A stretch of DNA of 64,000 nt, from the NCBI GenBank assembly GCA_022768285.1, contig JALEMJ010000014.1, forward strand, positions 1-64,000, in the 5' to 3' direction. Position numbers and translations under genes: made by a program. The stretch is from Aerococcus sp. Its GTDB lineage: Bacteria; Bacillota; Bacilli; Lactobacillales; Aerococcaceae. Below the pieces are notes generated by a model that was not told where the DNA came from, made no database searches, and worked only from the letters and a program-made list of their open reading frames with translations. This document shows, piece by piece, positions 49,477-57,697 of the stretch. Position 1 is the first letter of the stretch, and the number at the start of each line of letters is the position of its first letter.

Positions 49477-50004
49477 ATGGCAAAAGTAGCAATTGTATTA
49501 GCAAAGAACTTTGAAGACAGTGAATTTTCTTCACCAAAGGAAGCACTCGAAAACGCAGGTCACGAGACATTAGTTATCGGTACTGAAAAGGGTGCAGAAT
49601 TAAAAGGCAAAACTGATGGCACCGTTGTAACGACGGAAGCATCCTTCGACGATGTGAAAGCCGATGATTTCGACGCCTTGCTCATCCCTGGTGGTTACTC
49701 ACCGGACGCATTGCGTGCTGATGACCGTGCATTGGAATTTGTACGTCGCGTCGTTGACTTGCACTTGCCAATCTTATCCATCTGCCACGGCCCACAATTA
49801 TTGGTTAATGCAGATGTTTTGAGAGGTGTAACGATTACTTCAGTCAAACAGGTTGCTGTTGATGTGAAGAACGCCGGCGGAAACTTCATTGATGACGAAG
49901 TAGTAATCGACGAAGAACATCGCGTTGTATCTAGCCGTTCACCTAAAGACCTACCAGCTTTCGACAAAGCCATTGTTGAAAAATTAGCTGAATGGGGTAA
50001 ATAA
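49477..50004 (+). CDS. DJ-1/PfpI family protein
   Basis: The 175-residue cytoplasmic protein has the family fold with the nucleophile elbow LSICHGPQLL (Cys about 107) and LLIPGGYSPDALRAD carrying the acidic partner. Members act as glyoxalases, deglycases or stress chaperones; PfpI itself is a peptidase. ATG 49477 has TAAGGAGG 8 nt upstream, and the longer frame from 49378 is not needed. A terminator follows. Confidence 0.9.
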   Translation: MAKVAIVLAKNFEDSEFSSPKEALENAGHETLVIGTEKGAELKGKTDGTVVTTEASFDDVKADDFDALLIPGGYSPDALRADDRALEFVRRVVDLHLPILSICHGPQLLVNADVLRGVTITSVKQVAVDVKNAGGNFIDDEVVIDEEHRVVSSRSPKDLPAFDKAIVEKLAEWGK

Positions 50005-50028
50005 TTCTAACTGAATCGTATTAGTCGA

Positions 50029-50067
50029 GGCCCTCAGGATTAGTTCACTAATTCTGGGGGCTTTTTT
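50029..50067 (+). terminator. Terminator of the DJ-1/PfpI gene
   Basis: The stem GCCCTCAGGATTAGT/ACTAATTCTGGGGGC is followed by six T. It isolates the bacteriocin locus from upstream transcription. Confidence 0.9.
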
Positions 50068-50087
50068 GTGTGTAAAAACAACTGCTG

Positions 50088-50151
50088 TTCGCGCACAATT
50101 TTGTGTTATTCGCGCACAGTTGTGCACCTCACCGCGATTTTCTGGTATGTT
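50088..50151 (+). promoter_or_regulatory. LytTR-type promoter of the exporter operon
   Basis: Two identical direct repeats TTCGCGCAC begin at 50088 and 50109, 21 nt apart. A -10 box TATGTT lies at 50146-50151. Repeats spaced two helical turns apart with no good -35 box are typical of binding sites for LytTR regulators of the ComE/BlpR/PlnC group. The same layout occurs at 54634, 57275 and 57601. Confidence 0.78.
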
Positions 50152-50184
50152 AAGCGTAATTAGTAGCGTGTGGGGGGGACATGA

Positions 50185-52347
50185 ATGGTTTTCAAACAGA
50201 AGTATTATCGCGAACAGGTCGATGAATCAGATTGTGGCGTGGCATGTCTCGCAATGATACTGGGCTATTACGGAAGCTACTATTCACTCGCCACATTACG
50301 ACAGCAAGCTAAAAACACGCAGGAGGGGACGAGCGCGCTGGGATTAGTGGAAACTGCTGAGACACTAGGACTCGATGTGCGAGCCGTTCAGGCGGATATG
50401 TCGTTGTTCCAGTACGATGACGTGCCCTATCCCTTTATTGCGCATGTGATCAAAAACGAACGTCTGCTGCACTATTATGTAGTGACAGGCCAGGATGAGC
50501 ATTATATTTATCTTGCTGATCCGGATCCGAACGTGAAACTGACGAAATTATCGAAAGAACAGTTCGAAAAAGAGTGGACCGGCATTACGTTATTCATGGC
50601 GCCCGGTACGCATTTTGAACGAAAAGGGGAACAAAAAGCAACATTAACAGCGTTCTTACCGATGCTGTGGAAGCAACGAAAGCTCGTTACGGGCATTGTC
50701 TGTTTGATGTTAGTCGTCACCGGGATCAATATCTTTGGTTCATATTACTTGCAACTGCTAATTGACCATTATATTCCCAATCAACAGGTTATCGTGTTAG
50801 AGACGGTATCACTTGGGTTGATTGTAGCCTATCTTATGCAGCAGTGGTTGGCGTTTGTTCAAGCACAATTGTTGGTGCGGTTCGGTCAGCGGTTGTCCAA
50901 AGACATCTTATTAGCCTACTTGCAGCATGTATTCGATCTGCCAATGACCTTTTTTGCGACACGAAAAACTGGTGAAATTGTATCGCGATTCAATGATGCG
51001 AATACGATCATCGATGCGTTAGCGAGCGCGGTGCTATCAACGTTCTTAGACATATCAATGGTGATCATCGTTGCAGTGATGTTATTCCTCCAGCAACCGT
51101 TATTATTCGGTATTAGTCTGCTCGCCTTACCCATTTACGGGGTAATTGTGTTTAACTTTATGAAATTATTTAATACCTTGAATCACCAGGCGATGGCAAG
51201 TAACGCCAAGCTGTCAGAAGTCGTGATTGATGATCTAACAGGGATAGAAGCAATCAAGGCACTCGCAAGTGAAACGCGCAGTTATCAAAAGGTTGAAGCA
51301 TCCTTTGAGAAAATGCTGCTGATGAATCGGCGCTACTTCACAGTTGAAAATGTGCAATCGAGTTTAAAAACAGCCTTGCATTTGGTGCTGAATATTATTA
51401 TTCTGTGGATTGGTTCGCAATTTATTATTGGTGGACGCTTATCTGTTGGCCAATTGATCGCCTTTAACGCGTTACTAGTATACTTTACAAATCCGTTAGA
51501 GAATATTATTAACTTGCAGACCAAATGGCAGAAGGCGCATGTTGCGAATGATCGCCTAGCGGAAGTGTATCGCATCGATTCGGAATTTGAGGATGAGCCA
51601 GCTGATCGCGAGATGGTTTCTGCCATTCCTTTTCAACAGGAATTGTGTTTAGATCATATTCAGTTCAGTTTTGGCTATAGCGAAGCTATTCTTTCTGATG
51701 TTTCCTTGACTATAACTAAAGGACGACATGTCGCTTTAGTCGGTGCTTCGGGTTCTGGAAAGACAACGTTGGCGAAAATGCTCGTGCGTTTCTATGAGCC
51801 GGAGTCAGGCGAATATACAATTGATAGCGTAGCGAGTACGCAGTATACGCGCCACCAAATACGCCACCTCATTCATTATGTGTCGCAAGAACCGTATATA
51901 TTTGGTGGAACAATTATAGAAAATTTATTGTTAGGTATTAATCGTCATGTCGATGAATCAGAGATCTGGCGGGCCTTATATGCGGTAGAATTAGTAGAGA
52001 CTGCACAACAATTACCAATGGGTTTGGAGACATCTCTGTCAGCTAATGGCTCAGAATTGTCAGGAGGTCAGCGCCAACGTTTAGTGCTAGCGCGTGCTTT
52101 GCTCACGCAGGCGCCTGTGCTTATTCTTGATGAAAGTACGAGCCATTTGGATGTTATTACCGAGCGGCGCGTTATTGACCATTTGTTTGCTTTAGATCGG
52201 ACGTTGATTTTTATCGCTCATCGGCTGAGTATCGCCGCTCGCTGTGATGAGGTTTATGTGATCGCTCAAGGTAAGATCATTCAACACGGCGCCCCGGAAT
52301 CTTTGGCGAAACACGGTGGCTTATATCGACAGCTAATTAGTCAATAG
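50185..52347 (+). CDS. Peptidase-containing ABC exporter for double-glycine peptides
   Basis: This 720-residue protein cuts double-glycine leaders and exports the freed peptide. The order is peptidase C39 (catalytic Cys17 in DESDCGVACLAMI, His in LLHYYVV, Asp in LADPDP), six membrane helices (about 160-440) and an ABC ATPase with Walker A GASGSGKTT at 520-528, signature LSGGQRQR and Walker B VLILDES. It is the first gene of the locus, and its likely substrates are the pre-peptides at 52363, 54794 and 55153. ATG 50185 follows a G-rich site. No accessory HlyD-like protein gene is seen. Confidence 0.95.
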   Translation: MVFKQKYYREQVDESDCGVACLAMILGYYGSYYSLATLRQQAKNTQEGTSALGLVETAETLGLDVRAVQADMSLFQYDDVPYPFIAHVIKNERLLHYYVVTGQDEHYIYLADPDPNVKLTKLSKEQFEKEWTGITLFMAPGTHFERKGEQKATLTAFLPMLWKQRKLVTGIVCLMLVVTGINIFGSYYLQLLIDHYIPNQQVIVLETVSLGLIVAYLMQQWLAFVQAQLLVRFGQRLSKDILLAYLQHVFDLPMTFFATRKTGEIVSRFNDANTIIDALASAVLSTFLDISMVIIVAVMLFLQQPLLFGISLLALPIYGVIVFNFMKLFNTLNHQAMASNAKLSEVVIDDLTGIEAIKALASETRSYQKVEASFEKMLLMNRRYFTVENVQSSLKTALHLVLNIIILWIGSQFIIGGRLSVGQLIAFNALLVYFTNPLENIINLQTKWQKAHVANDRLAEVYRIDSEFEDEPADREMVSAIPFQQELCLDHIQFSFGYSEAILSDVSLTITKGRHVALVGASGSGKTTLAKMLVRFYEPESGEYTIDSVASTQYTRHQIRHLIHYVSQEPYIFGGTIIENLLLGINRHVDESEIWRALYAVELVETAQQLPMGLETSLSANGSELSGGQRQRLVLARALLTQAPVLILDESTSHLDVITERRVIDHLFALDRTLIFIAHRLSIAARCDEVYVIAQGKIIQHGAPESLAKHGGLYRQLISQ

Positions 52348-52362
52348 AGAGGATGCTATGAG

Positions 52363-52476
52363 ATGAGAGAATTATCACGCGAGGAATTACGACGGATTAT
52401 TGGAGGGAAAAGTTGGGTCAATAATATTTGTAAAAGAATTAAGTTATGTCAACGTTATAGTAAAACGAAGAATTAA
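52363..52476 (+). CDS. Double-glycine pheromone precursor (induction peptide)
   Basis: This 37-residue ORF sits between exporter and kinase. The leader MRELSREELRRIIGG has the hydrophobic/charged pattern and GG end cut by C39 exporters. The released peptide would have 22 residues, start KSWVNNICKRIKLC, and be strongly basic with two Cys (mature positions 8 and 14), so a small disulfide ring is possible. The ribosome site GAGAGG stands 11 nt upstream. Position directly before the HPK10-type kinase is the standard one for pheromones of ComC/BlpC/PlnA type. It may also have bacteriocin activity itself. Confidence 0.88.
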   Translation: MRELSREELRRIIGGKSWVNNICKRIKLCQRYSKTKN

Positions 52477-52482
52477 GTAATT

Positions 52483-53793
52483 ATGTTAGATTTTTTCAGT
52501 GCTTTATTCGTAAGCATATCTGTTTTCCTGCCACGCATTTGGATGGGAAGACGGGTGGAGTCCGACTTTTTAACACATAAGCGTTGGATTGGACTAATTA
52601 TTATTTACATCATTGCTGGCTATTTTTCACCACTTTTGGTTTCTTATGCAAGCATCGGGGTGGTTTATTTCTGGGAGTTTTATCATTATTTGCATAAAGA
52701 TAAGAAATTATCTCTTTTTTATAGCATCTATGTATTGATGGCGTATGATTACGTTTCTTTTTTCGTATATACCATCTTCAATAAGATAGTGAGTGTTGAG
52801 ACGGACTTCATATGGTTCAATACATTTGATGCATTATTTGGATTGGTATCTCTAGGAATTTCATTGTTAATTTTGAGGTATTTAAAGATTGATTATGAGC
52901 AGCTAGAATCAAATGATGGCAGAAAAATTATTAGAAAAATTTGGCTACCTATTGCTAGTCTTATGGGATTATTTTTGATTTCAGTTTTACTTTATTTTTC
53001 AAACGTCCCATATAGTGATGTCTATGATACGACAGTGGCGCTGATTGTCTTTTTCTGTTTTTTGATGATTTTGCTATACATTCAAGCTAAGCAGCGCGAA
53101 CTCAGTGAAACAGCGGATAAGCGGTTGCTCGAGAATCAAAATCACGCGCTAGCCGTGGATGTTGAGTATCTCAGTCAATTGTATGATGATATTCGTGGCT
53201 TTCGGCATGATGTCGCAGGAATTGTTGGTGCGATGAATGCGGCGATTGAGAGCGAGGATATGACCCAAGTCAAACAAGTCTATCATCGCGTGTTTATTCC
53301 AATGGATGATCAATTACAGTCATTAGAATATACCGCGTTCGATTTAGGACATATTAAAGACCTGGGATTGCGGAATGCGTTAGCGTATGAGATGTTGAAG
53401 GCGAAGAATAAGCAAATTCCTTTTCAGTTGGAGATTATAGATGACTTCCCCCACTTAATGGATGATGAATTATCTGTTATCCGCATTGTGGATATTCTGT
53501 TAGATAATGCGATTGAAGGCGCTGCGGAAGCTGTGCATCCCATGGTCGAAGTGGCGCTCGTTAAAGAAACAGATAGTGTGACGATGACCATTCGCAATAC
53601 GAGAAAATCACAGGAATTGAATCAACAGACCATTTGGGAAATGGGCAATTCAACAAAAGGTGATTCACGTGGTCTTGGACTCGCGAATGTCAATAAGTTG
53701 CTGAAACAGCTCCCCGATCTATTTATTCATACGCACATTGGAGAAAATGACTTTACGCAGACGTTAATTTTTGAAAGAGGGGACCATGAATGA
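52483..53793 (+). CDS. Sensor histidine kinase, HPK10 (ComD/BlpH/AgrC) type
   Basis: The 436-residue kinase has about six N-terminal membrane helices (1-205), the usual pheromone-sensing part. His242 lies in RGFRHDVAGIVGAMN, and a GHKL ATPase follows (DILLDNAIEGAAEA, then GDSRGLGLANV). It starts 6 nt after the pheromone stop and overlaps the regulator gene by 4 nt. It probably binds the exported peptide and phosphorylates the LytTR regulator. The sequence is more AT-rich than the housekeeping genes. Confidence 0.93.
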   Translation: MLDFFSALFVSISVFLPRIWMGRRVESDFLTHKRWIGLIIIYIIAGYFSPLLVSYASIGVVYFWEFYHYLHKDKKLSLFYSIYVLMAYDYVSFFVYTIFNKIVSVETDFIWFNTFDALFGLVSLGISLLILRYLKIDYEQLESNDGRKIIRKIWLPIASLMGLFLISVLLYFSNVPYSDVYDTTVALIVFFCFLMILLYIQAKQRELSETADKRLLENQNHALAVDVEYLSQLYDDIRGFRHDVAGIVGAMNAAIESEDMTQVKQVYHRVFIPMDDQLQSLEYTAFDLGHIKDLGLRNALAYEMLKAKNKQIPFQLEIIDDFPHLMDDELSVIRIVDILLDNAIEGAAEAVHPMVEVALVKETDSVTMTIRNTRKSQELNQQTIWEMGNSTKGDSRGLGLANVNKLLKQLPDLFIHTHIGENDFTQTLIFERGDHE

Positions 53794-54563
53794 TTCGCAT
53801 ATGTGCAGTAGAGGATGAGATGCTTCATCAGAATCGTATCGATGCGATTGTAGAGACATTCCGATTAACCAATCATAGTGTGCGTCCCCTAGAGTGTTTT
53901 GATCATGTGGCGGAATTTAAGGATTACTTTGATGCGGTGCATACATACGATCTATATTTTCTCGATGTCGATATTGACGGCGATCGCGAAGGTGGCATTC
54001 AATTAGCGAAGCATATTCGTACCATCGATTCATACGGAGATATTGTGTTTATAACGAGTCATTCTAATATGATGCCACTCGCTTTTGAATCACACGTGAA
54101 AGCCTATGACTTTATTGCGAAAGATTTACCGGAAAAGGATTTTCGAAATAAGATAACCGAATCACTGTCTCATGCGCTCGAGATGCATGGTGTGAATACT
54201 TGTCGGCGGGTGAAAAAGCCAGACGAGTTGTTTAATTATCATTATCGCCAGCGCAGAGGTGTACAGCTGCCTTACGATCAAATTTTATACATTCAAAACA
54301 CGGAAGAATCGCATCGCCTATTACTCATGGGTCAGCAGGGAAGCATGCAATTTTACGGAAGTCTCAACGACATCCTAGATAAAGACACGGCGCATCATTT
54401 TATCCGAATTAGTCGATCCCTCCTCATCAATCCGTTAGCCGTTGATCATATCGATCGTAAGCGCAAAGTCATGGTTTTCAATAACAACATTGAACAAGAA
54501 ATCTCGAGACGGCATATGACGCAAATAAGTGAAAAGATTCAATATATAAAAAATAGATTATAA
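53790..54563 (+). CDS. LytTR-family response regulator
   Basis: The 257-residue protein has a receiver domain (phosphoacceptor Asp59 in LYFLDVDIDGD) and a C-terminal LytTR DNA-binding domain (QRRGVQLPYDQILYIQNTEESHRL, then IRISRSLLINPLAVDHI and a basic end). LytTR proteins of this group bind paired 9-11-nt direct repeats. Four such promoters are visible in the locus. The ATG overlaps the kinase stop (ATGA). Confidence 0.93.
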   Translation: MIRICAVEDEMLHQNRIDAIVETFRLTNHSVRPLECFDHVAEFKDYFDAVHTYDLYFLDVDIDGDREGGIQLAKHIRTIDSYGDIVFITSHSNMMPLAFESHVKAYDFIAKDLPEKDFRNKITESLSHALEMHGVNTCRRVKKPDELFNYHYRQRRGVQLPYDQILYIQNTEESHRLLLMGQQGSMQFYGSLNDILDKDTAHHFIRISRSLLINPLAVDHIDRKRKVMVFNNNIEQEISRRHMTQISEKIQYIKNRL

Positions 54564-54633
54564 ATTATCTTTATTATAAAGAAAACGGTTCCTGAATAGC
54601 GATAATTGTTCATGAAATGACATAAAGTAGGCG

Positions 54634-54697
54634 CTAGTGATCAAATTAGTGGATTTCTAGGAACAGTGCTACTATTAGTAACTCAATTGATTATGAT
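54634..54697 (+). promoter_or_regulatory. LytTR-type promoter of the first bacteriocin gene
   Basis: The second repeat TTCTAGGAACAGTGC (54655-54669) and the -10 box TATGAT (54692-54697) are spaced exactly as at 57275-57338. Much of the 40 nt from repeat to -10 box is shared between the two promoters, including ATTGATTATGATATAG. The first repeat is degenerate (near 54634). Start of transcription would fall near 54704. Confidence 0.75.
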
Positions 54698-54793
54698 ATA
54701 GGCGTATTAAAGAAGTATAAATATCATCGATGAGTTGACCACCTTTAATACAGCAGTCGGTTAGTTTGATTTATTCTAATAGGAGGAACCATC

Positions 54794-55000
54794 ATGGAAA
54801 ATGTAAAAAATATGAATAATTATCAAACACTTACTAATGATCAATTAAAATTAGTGATTGGCGGTAAATGTAGCTGGAAGGTCGCAGGTAAAGCTGTGAT
54901 TACAGGTGGCATTCAAGGTGCTGCTAGAGGGGGATGGACTGGCGCTGCAATTGGTGCAGCTGGCGGTGCAGCTGGTTATGCCGCAACTTGTTGGTGGTAA
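54794..55000 (+). CDS. Double-glycine class II bacteriocin precursor
   Basis: This 68-residue peptide has a 24-residue leader ending QLKLVIGG and a predicted 44-residue mature part beginning KCSWKVAGK. The mature part is rich in Gly and Ala, with several GxxxG/AxxxG-type spacings (GGIQGAARGGWTGAAIGAAGG), suited to membrane insertion. It ends ATCWW, so the two Cys stand at mature positions 2 and 42 and could close the peptide with a disulfide. AGGAGG precedes the ATG. It is preceded by a LytTR promoter. I do not recognise a named bacteriocin. Confidence 0.9.
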   Translation: MENVKNMNNYQTLTNDQLKLVIGGKCSWKVAGKAVITGGIQGAARGGWTGAAIGAAGGAAGYAATCWW

Positions 55001-55076
55001 TAAAAGCATTTAATTAAGCAAATATTACTATTAATTATTTGTATTACAGAATATTTGTCTTGATAAAGCAAAAAAG

Positions 55077-55120
55077 AAGGTCACATGATCGCCATCAATT
55101 GGTGATATGGTGTGGCCTTT
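55077..55120 (+). terminator. Hairpin between the two pre-peptide genes
   Basis: The stem AAGGTCACAT/ATGGTGTGGCCTT (wobble pairs allowed) is followed by a weak T-rich stretch. It is a partial terminator or an RNA-processing hairpin that would favour the first peptide over the rest. Confidence 0.55.
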
Positions 55121-55152
55121 ATATTACTCATTATTTTTGTTGGGAGTAGAAA

Positions 55153-55338
55153 ATGAATAATAAAAGAATTCAACAGTTCAAAGTATTAAAACTTAATGAA
55201 TTAGTATGTATACGTGGTGGCTCTACTAATGAACAACGATGCTATTGGGAAATACCTTGGAGAATATCACGTGTAGATGATTATAAAAATTATTGGCAAT
55301 ATCCCGCTATTGCACCAATTAAGAGATGTCTAAAATAG
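55153..55338 (+). CDS. Second double-glycine pre-peptide
   Basis: The 61-residue product starts MNNKRIQQFKVLKLNELVCI and its leader ends RGG after 23 residues. A 38-residue mature part follows, beginning STNEQRCYWEIPW and ending KRCLK. It is rich in Trp, Tyr and Arg and has Cys at mature positions 7 and 36. GxxxG motifs are absent, unlike the first peptide. It could be the partner of a two-peptide bacteriocin, a second bacteriocin or a modulator. GGGAG lies 6 nt before the ATG. The 3' end is 54 nt before the ABC ATPase. Confidence 0.75.
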   Translation: MNNKRIQQFKVLKLNELVCIRGGSTNEQRCYWEIPWRISRVDDYKNYWQYPAIAPIKRCLK

Positions 55339-55391
55339 ATAATATTTGGAAGTTACCTGATAAATTTAAGATTCAACAAGGAGATTGCATT

Positions 55392-56291
55392 ATGTCTGTA
55401 CTTCAAATCACGCATCTGCAGAAGTCATTTAAAAGTAAGACTGTTCTATCTGATGTGAATTTATCAGTTCCAGCGCACACTATCTATGGATTTGTTGGTA
55501 AAAATGGTGCGGGTAAGACGACAACGATGAAAATCATTTTGGGTCCGTTGAAAGCGGATCGCGGAGAAGTCAAAATTGATGGCGAAACTGTTATTTATGG
55601 CCAAAATAAGACAAATCAGTGGATAGGCTATGTACCCGATGTTCCCAAGTTCTATACATTTATGACGGCTCGCGAATATATGCAATTGTGCGGTGGAATT
55701 TTGGATATGGACCGCGATGCCATCAATCAACGAAGCGAAGCACTGTTAGCCAAAGTCGGGTTAGCTCATGAAGAAGGATGTATTAAAGGCTTTTCACGGG
55801 GAATGAAACAACGACTGGGTATAGCGCAAGCGCTGTTGGGGAATCCCAAACTATTAATATGTGATGAACCAACATCCGCATTAGATCCTATCGGACGAAA
55901 AGAAATATTAGATATTCTATATGCAGTCAGTGATCAGACCACGATATTATTTTCAACGCATATATTATCTGACGTCGAACGTATCTGTAGCGATGTTGCT
56001 TTTCTTAATCATGGCGAAATTGTCAAGCAGGGATCGATAGCAGATTTAAAACAATCGAGTGCTTATCATGGCATGAGGATCAAAGCTAAGAGTGTAAAGG
56101 ATGCTGAGCATATTTTGCGAGTATTCCCAATGGCTGAAAAACAACACCATACGTGTGTAAAAATTACCGGTACATCGGATGATATATGGCGGGTCAATGA
56201 TTATATTGCTAAGCATCAGATCGCCATTGAGAAAACAGAATGGTTGGAACCGACGCTTGAAGATTTATTTGTGGAGGTGGAATCTGAATGA
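55392..56291 (+). CDS. ABC transporter ATP-binding protein (self-protection type)
   Basis: The 299-residue ATPase has Walker A GKNGAGKTT, signature FSRGMKQRL (a variant of LSGGQ), Walker B LLICDEPTSALDP and an H-loop in STHILSD. The C-terminal extension after 220 is typical of BcrA-like ATPases. It pairs with the permease whose ATG overlaps its stop. In lantibiotic and bacteriocin loci such pairs expel the peptide from the producer's own membrane. ATG 55392 has AAGGAG 8 nt upstream, whereas the longer frame from 55326 overlaps the peptide gene. Confidence 0.92.
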   Translation: MSVLQITHLQKSFKSKTVLSDVNLSVPAHTIYGFVGKNGAGKTTTMKIILGPLKADRGEVKIDGETVIYGQNKTNQWIGYVPDVPKFYTFMTAREYMQLCGGILDMDRDAINQRSEALLAKVGLAHEEGCIKGFSRGMKQRLGIAQALLGNPKLLICDEPTSALDPIGRKEILDILYAVSDQTTILFSTHILSDVERICSDVAFLNHGEIVKQGSIADLKQSSAYHGMRIKAKSVKDAEHILRVFPMAEKQHHTCVKITGTSDDIWRVNDYIAKHQIAIEKTEWLEPTLEDLFVEVESE

Positions 56292-57058
56292 CTTCATTTC
56301 TCGCTTTTTTCAAGAAGGAATTGATGGCCGGCTATAGAAACGGGCAGTTCATATTATTTGGCATACTATTTGCCCTATTAGGTGTGATCAGTCCAGTGAC
56401 GGTACGATTAATGCCGTGGCTAATTGATAAATTGGGGGATATCGCTGCAGAGAATGGCGTCGATGTTGCGCATATTACGCTCAATGCCGCAACTGTATGG
56501 ACACACTTCTTTAGTAATATTTGGCTCGGATTATTCGTTTTTATCTTCGTATTTAGTGGATTATTTACAAAAGAATATCATACGCACACATTGATTTTGA
56601 TTTTTACGCATGGCATTGCACGTTTTAAAGTCATTCTAGCAAAGTTTGCATGGATGGCCTTGATATGGACAGTCAGCTATTGGCTAGCAGCTGCAGTGAC
56701 GTATACCGGAAGCGCGTATTATTGGGATAATAGTATCGTTCATCATCTTTTTTTTGCTAATGTTTTATGGTGGCTATTCGGGATTTGGATCATTAGTTTA
56801 ATTGTTTTGATATCTACAATCAGCCATAGTTATATTGGCGTATTACTTAGTGCATTAGGCATACTATTCGGTATCTCTGCGGTAAGTCCGTGGCTGGATA
56901 TTGCCAGTTATCTCCCTACACAATTAGCGTCTAGCGGTGCGCTCTTGTCAGGAACACAAGGGATTAGCAGTTATAGCTATTCGTTGATTAGCACGCTGAT
57001 CTCTGGTCTCTTATTTCTGAGCTTGAGTATCTTAATAATGAATCGAAAAGAAATATAA
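56288..57058 (+). CDS. ABC transporter permease (self-protection type)
   Basis: The 256-residue protein has six hydrophobic segments, starting after FFKKELMAGYRNGQF, with the layout of ABC-2 type permeases (FVFSGLFTKEYHTHTLILIFTHGIARF in the cytoplasmic loop). It is coupled to the ATPase by an ATGA overlap. It probably forms the membrane half of an immunity or export ABC pair. Confidence 0.88.
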   Translation: MTSFLAFFKKELMAGYRNGQFILFGILFALLGVISPVTVRLMPWLIDKLGDIAAENGVDVAHITLNAATVWTHFFSNIWLGLFVFIFVFSGLFTKEYHTHTLILIFTHGIARFKVILAKFAWMALIWTVSYWLAAAVTYTGSAYYWDNSIVHHLFFANVLWWLFGIWIISLIVLISTISHSYIGVLLSALGILFGISAVSPWLDIASYLPTQLASSGALLSGTQGISSYSYSLISTLISGLLFLSLSILIMNRKEI

Positions 57059-57061
57059 ATC

Positions 57062-57226
57062 ATGGCATTTAAGGAGATTTTCATCAAACTTTATGATTTT
57101 CTCATGTTTTGCATTCTATCTAATGCATTGGATGATGTGGAAACATTTTCGATTCGTTTGCGCTACGCGGTATTGTTGGTAGCTACAGGTTTCTGTTTCT
57201 TTGCAAAAACAAATGAGAAAGACTAA
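57062..57226 (+). CDS. Small membrane protein, putative immunity peptide
   Basis: This 54-residue ORF directly follows the permease. It has two hydrophobic stretches (FLMFCILSNAL and YAVLLVATGFCFFA) joined by DDVETFSIRLR and ends in charged NEKD. The pattern resembles the next small protein (DNLETWRR in the same place), so the two may be paralogues. Its ribosome site is weak (AAAAGAAA), so translation may rely on coupling to the permease stop 1 nt upstream. Confidence 0.5.
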   Translation: MAFKEIFIKLYDFLMFCILSNALDDVETFSIRLRYAVLLVATGFCFFAKTNEKD

Positions 57227-57274
57227 TTGGTAGTGCGGTTAAGCATTATTTATAAATGAGTGCTGGTGAGTCAA

Positions 57275-57338
57275 TTCAGGAACAAAATAATAGCATTCTA
57301 CGTACAGTGCGCCTATTGGTCCGTAGATTGATTATGAT
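57275..57338 (+). promoter_or_regulatory. LytTR-type promoter of the small membrane protein gene
   Basis: Repeats TTCAGGAAC (57275) and TTCTACGTACAG (57296) begin 21 nt apart, and TATGAT lies at 57333-57338. It shares long identical blocks with the bacteriocin promoter at 54634-54697 (ACAGTGC, ATTGATTATGATATAG). Confidence 0.8.
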
Positions 57339-57381
57339 ATAGATGGATTAACGAGTGTTAAGTGATTAGGGGGGACAAGCA

Positions 57382-57576
57382 ATGAACTACCTTAAAAAGA
57401 TTTATACTTCTCCGAGAACGAATCAATTGCTTTTGGCTGCGTTTATTATTTTAAATTTTGTAACCTTACTGACGCGGGACAATTTAGAAACATGGCGGCG
57501 CGTGTTTATATTTATTTCAACGTGTCTATTCGTCGCACTGTTAGTTGTTTTTGAAAAAGTGAAGCGTACTAACTAA
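57382..57576 (+). CDS. Small two-helix membrane protein, putative bacteriocin immunity
   Basis: The 64-residue protein has hydrophobic segments at about 15-30 and 40-57 separated by TRDNLETWRR and a basic C-terminus (KVKRTN). GGGGGG stands 8 nt before the ATG. It is driven by a LytTR-type promoter, so it is induced with the bacteriocins. Size, topology and regulation fit an immunity protein. The call is from context; no named family is recognised. Confidence 0.65.
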   Translation: MNYLKKIYTSPRTNQLLLAAFIILNFVTLLTRDNLETWRRVFIFISTCLFVALLVVFEKVKRTN

Positions 57577-57600
57577 TAGTGCTCCTCCGATGACCTATGT

Positions 57601-57664
57601 TTCAGGAACAAAAAATGCCTTTCCACGTACAGTTGTCCGACAGCAGGCCGTATTATCGTATGAT
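57601..57664 (+). promoter_or_regulatory. LytTR-type promoter of the last small gene
   Basis: Repeats TTCAGGAAC (57601) and TTCCACGTACAG (57621) begin 20 nt apart, with TATGAT at 57659-57664. The distance from ACAGT to the -10 box (30 nt) equals that of the exporter promoter. Confidence 0.75.
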
Positions 57665-57697
57665 GAATGTGCTAGGAACAAAGGGAAGGTTATTGAG

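Noticed and set aside
57590..57697. N-terminal extension of the last small membrane protein (start at 57590)
   Set aside because: The extension runs through the direct repeats and the -10 box of its own promoter, so it cannot be translated from that transcript.
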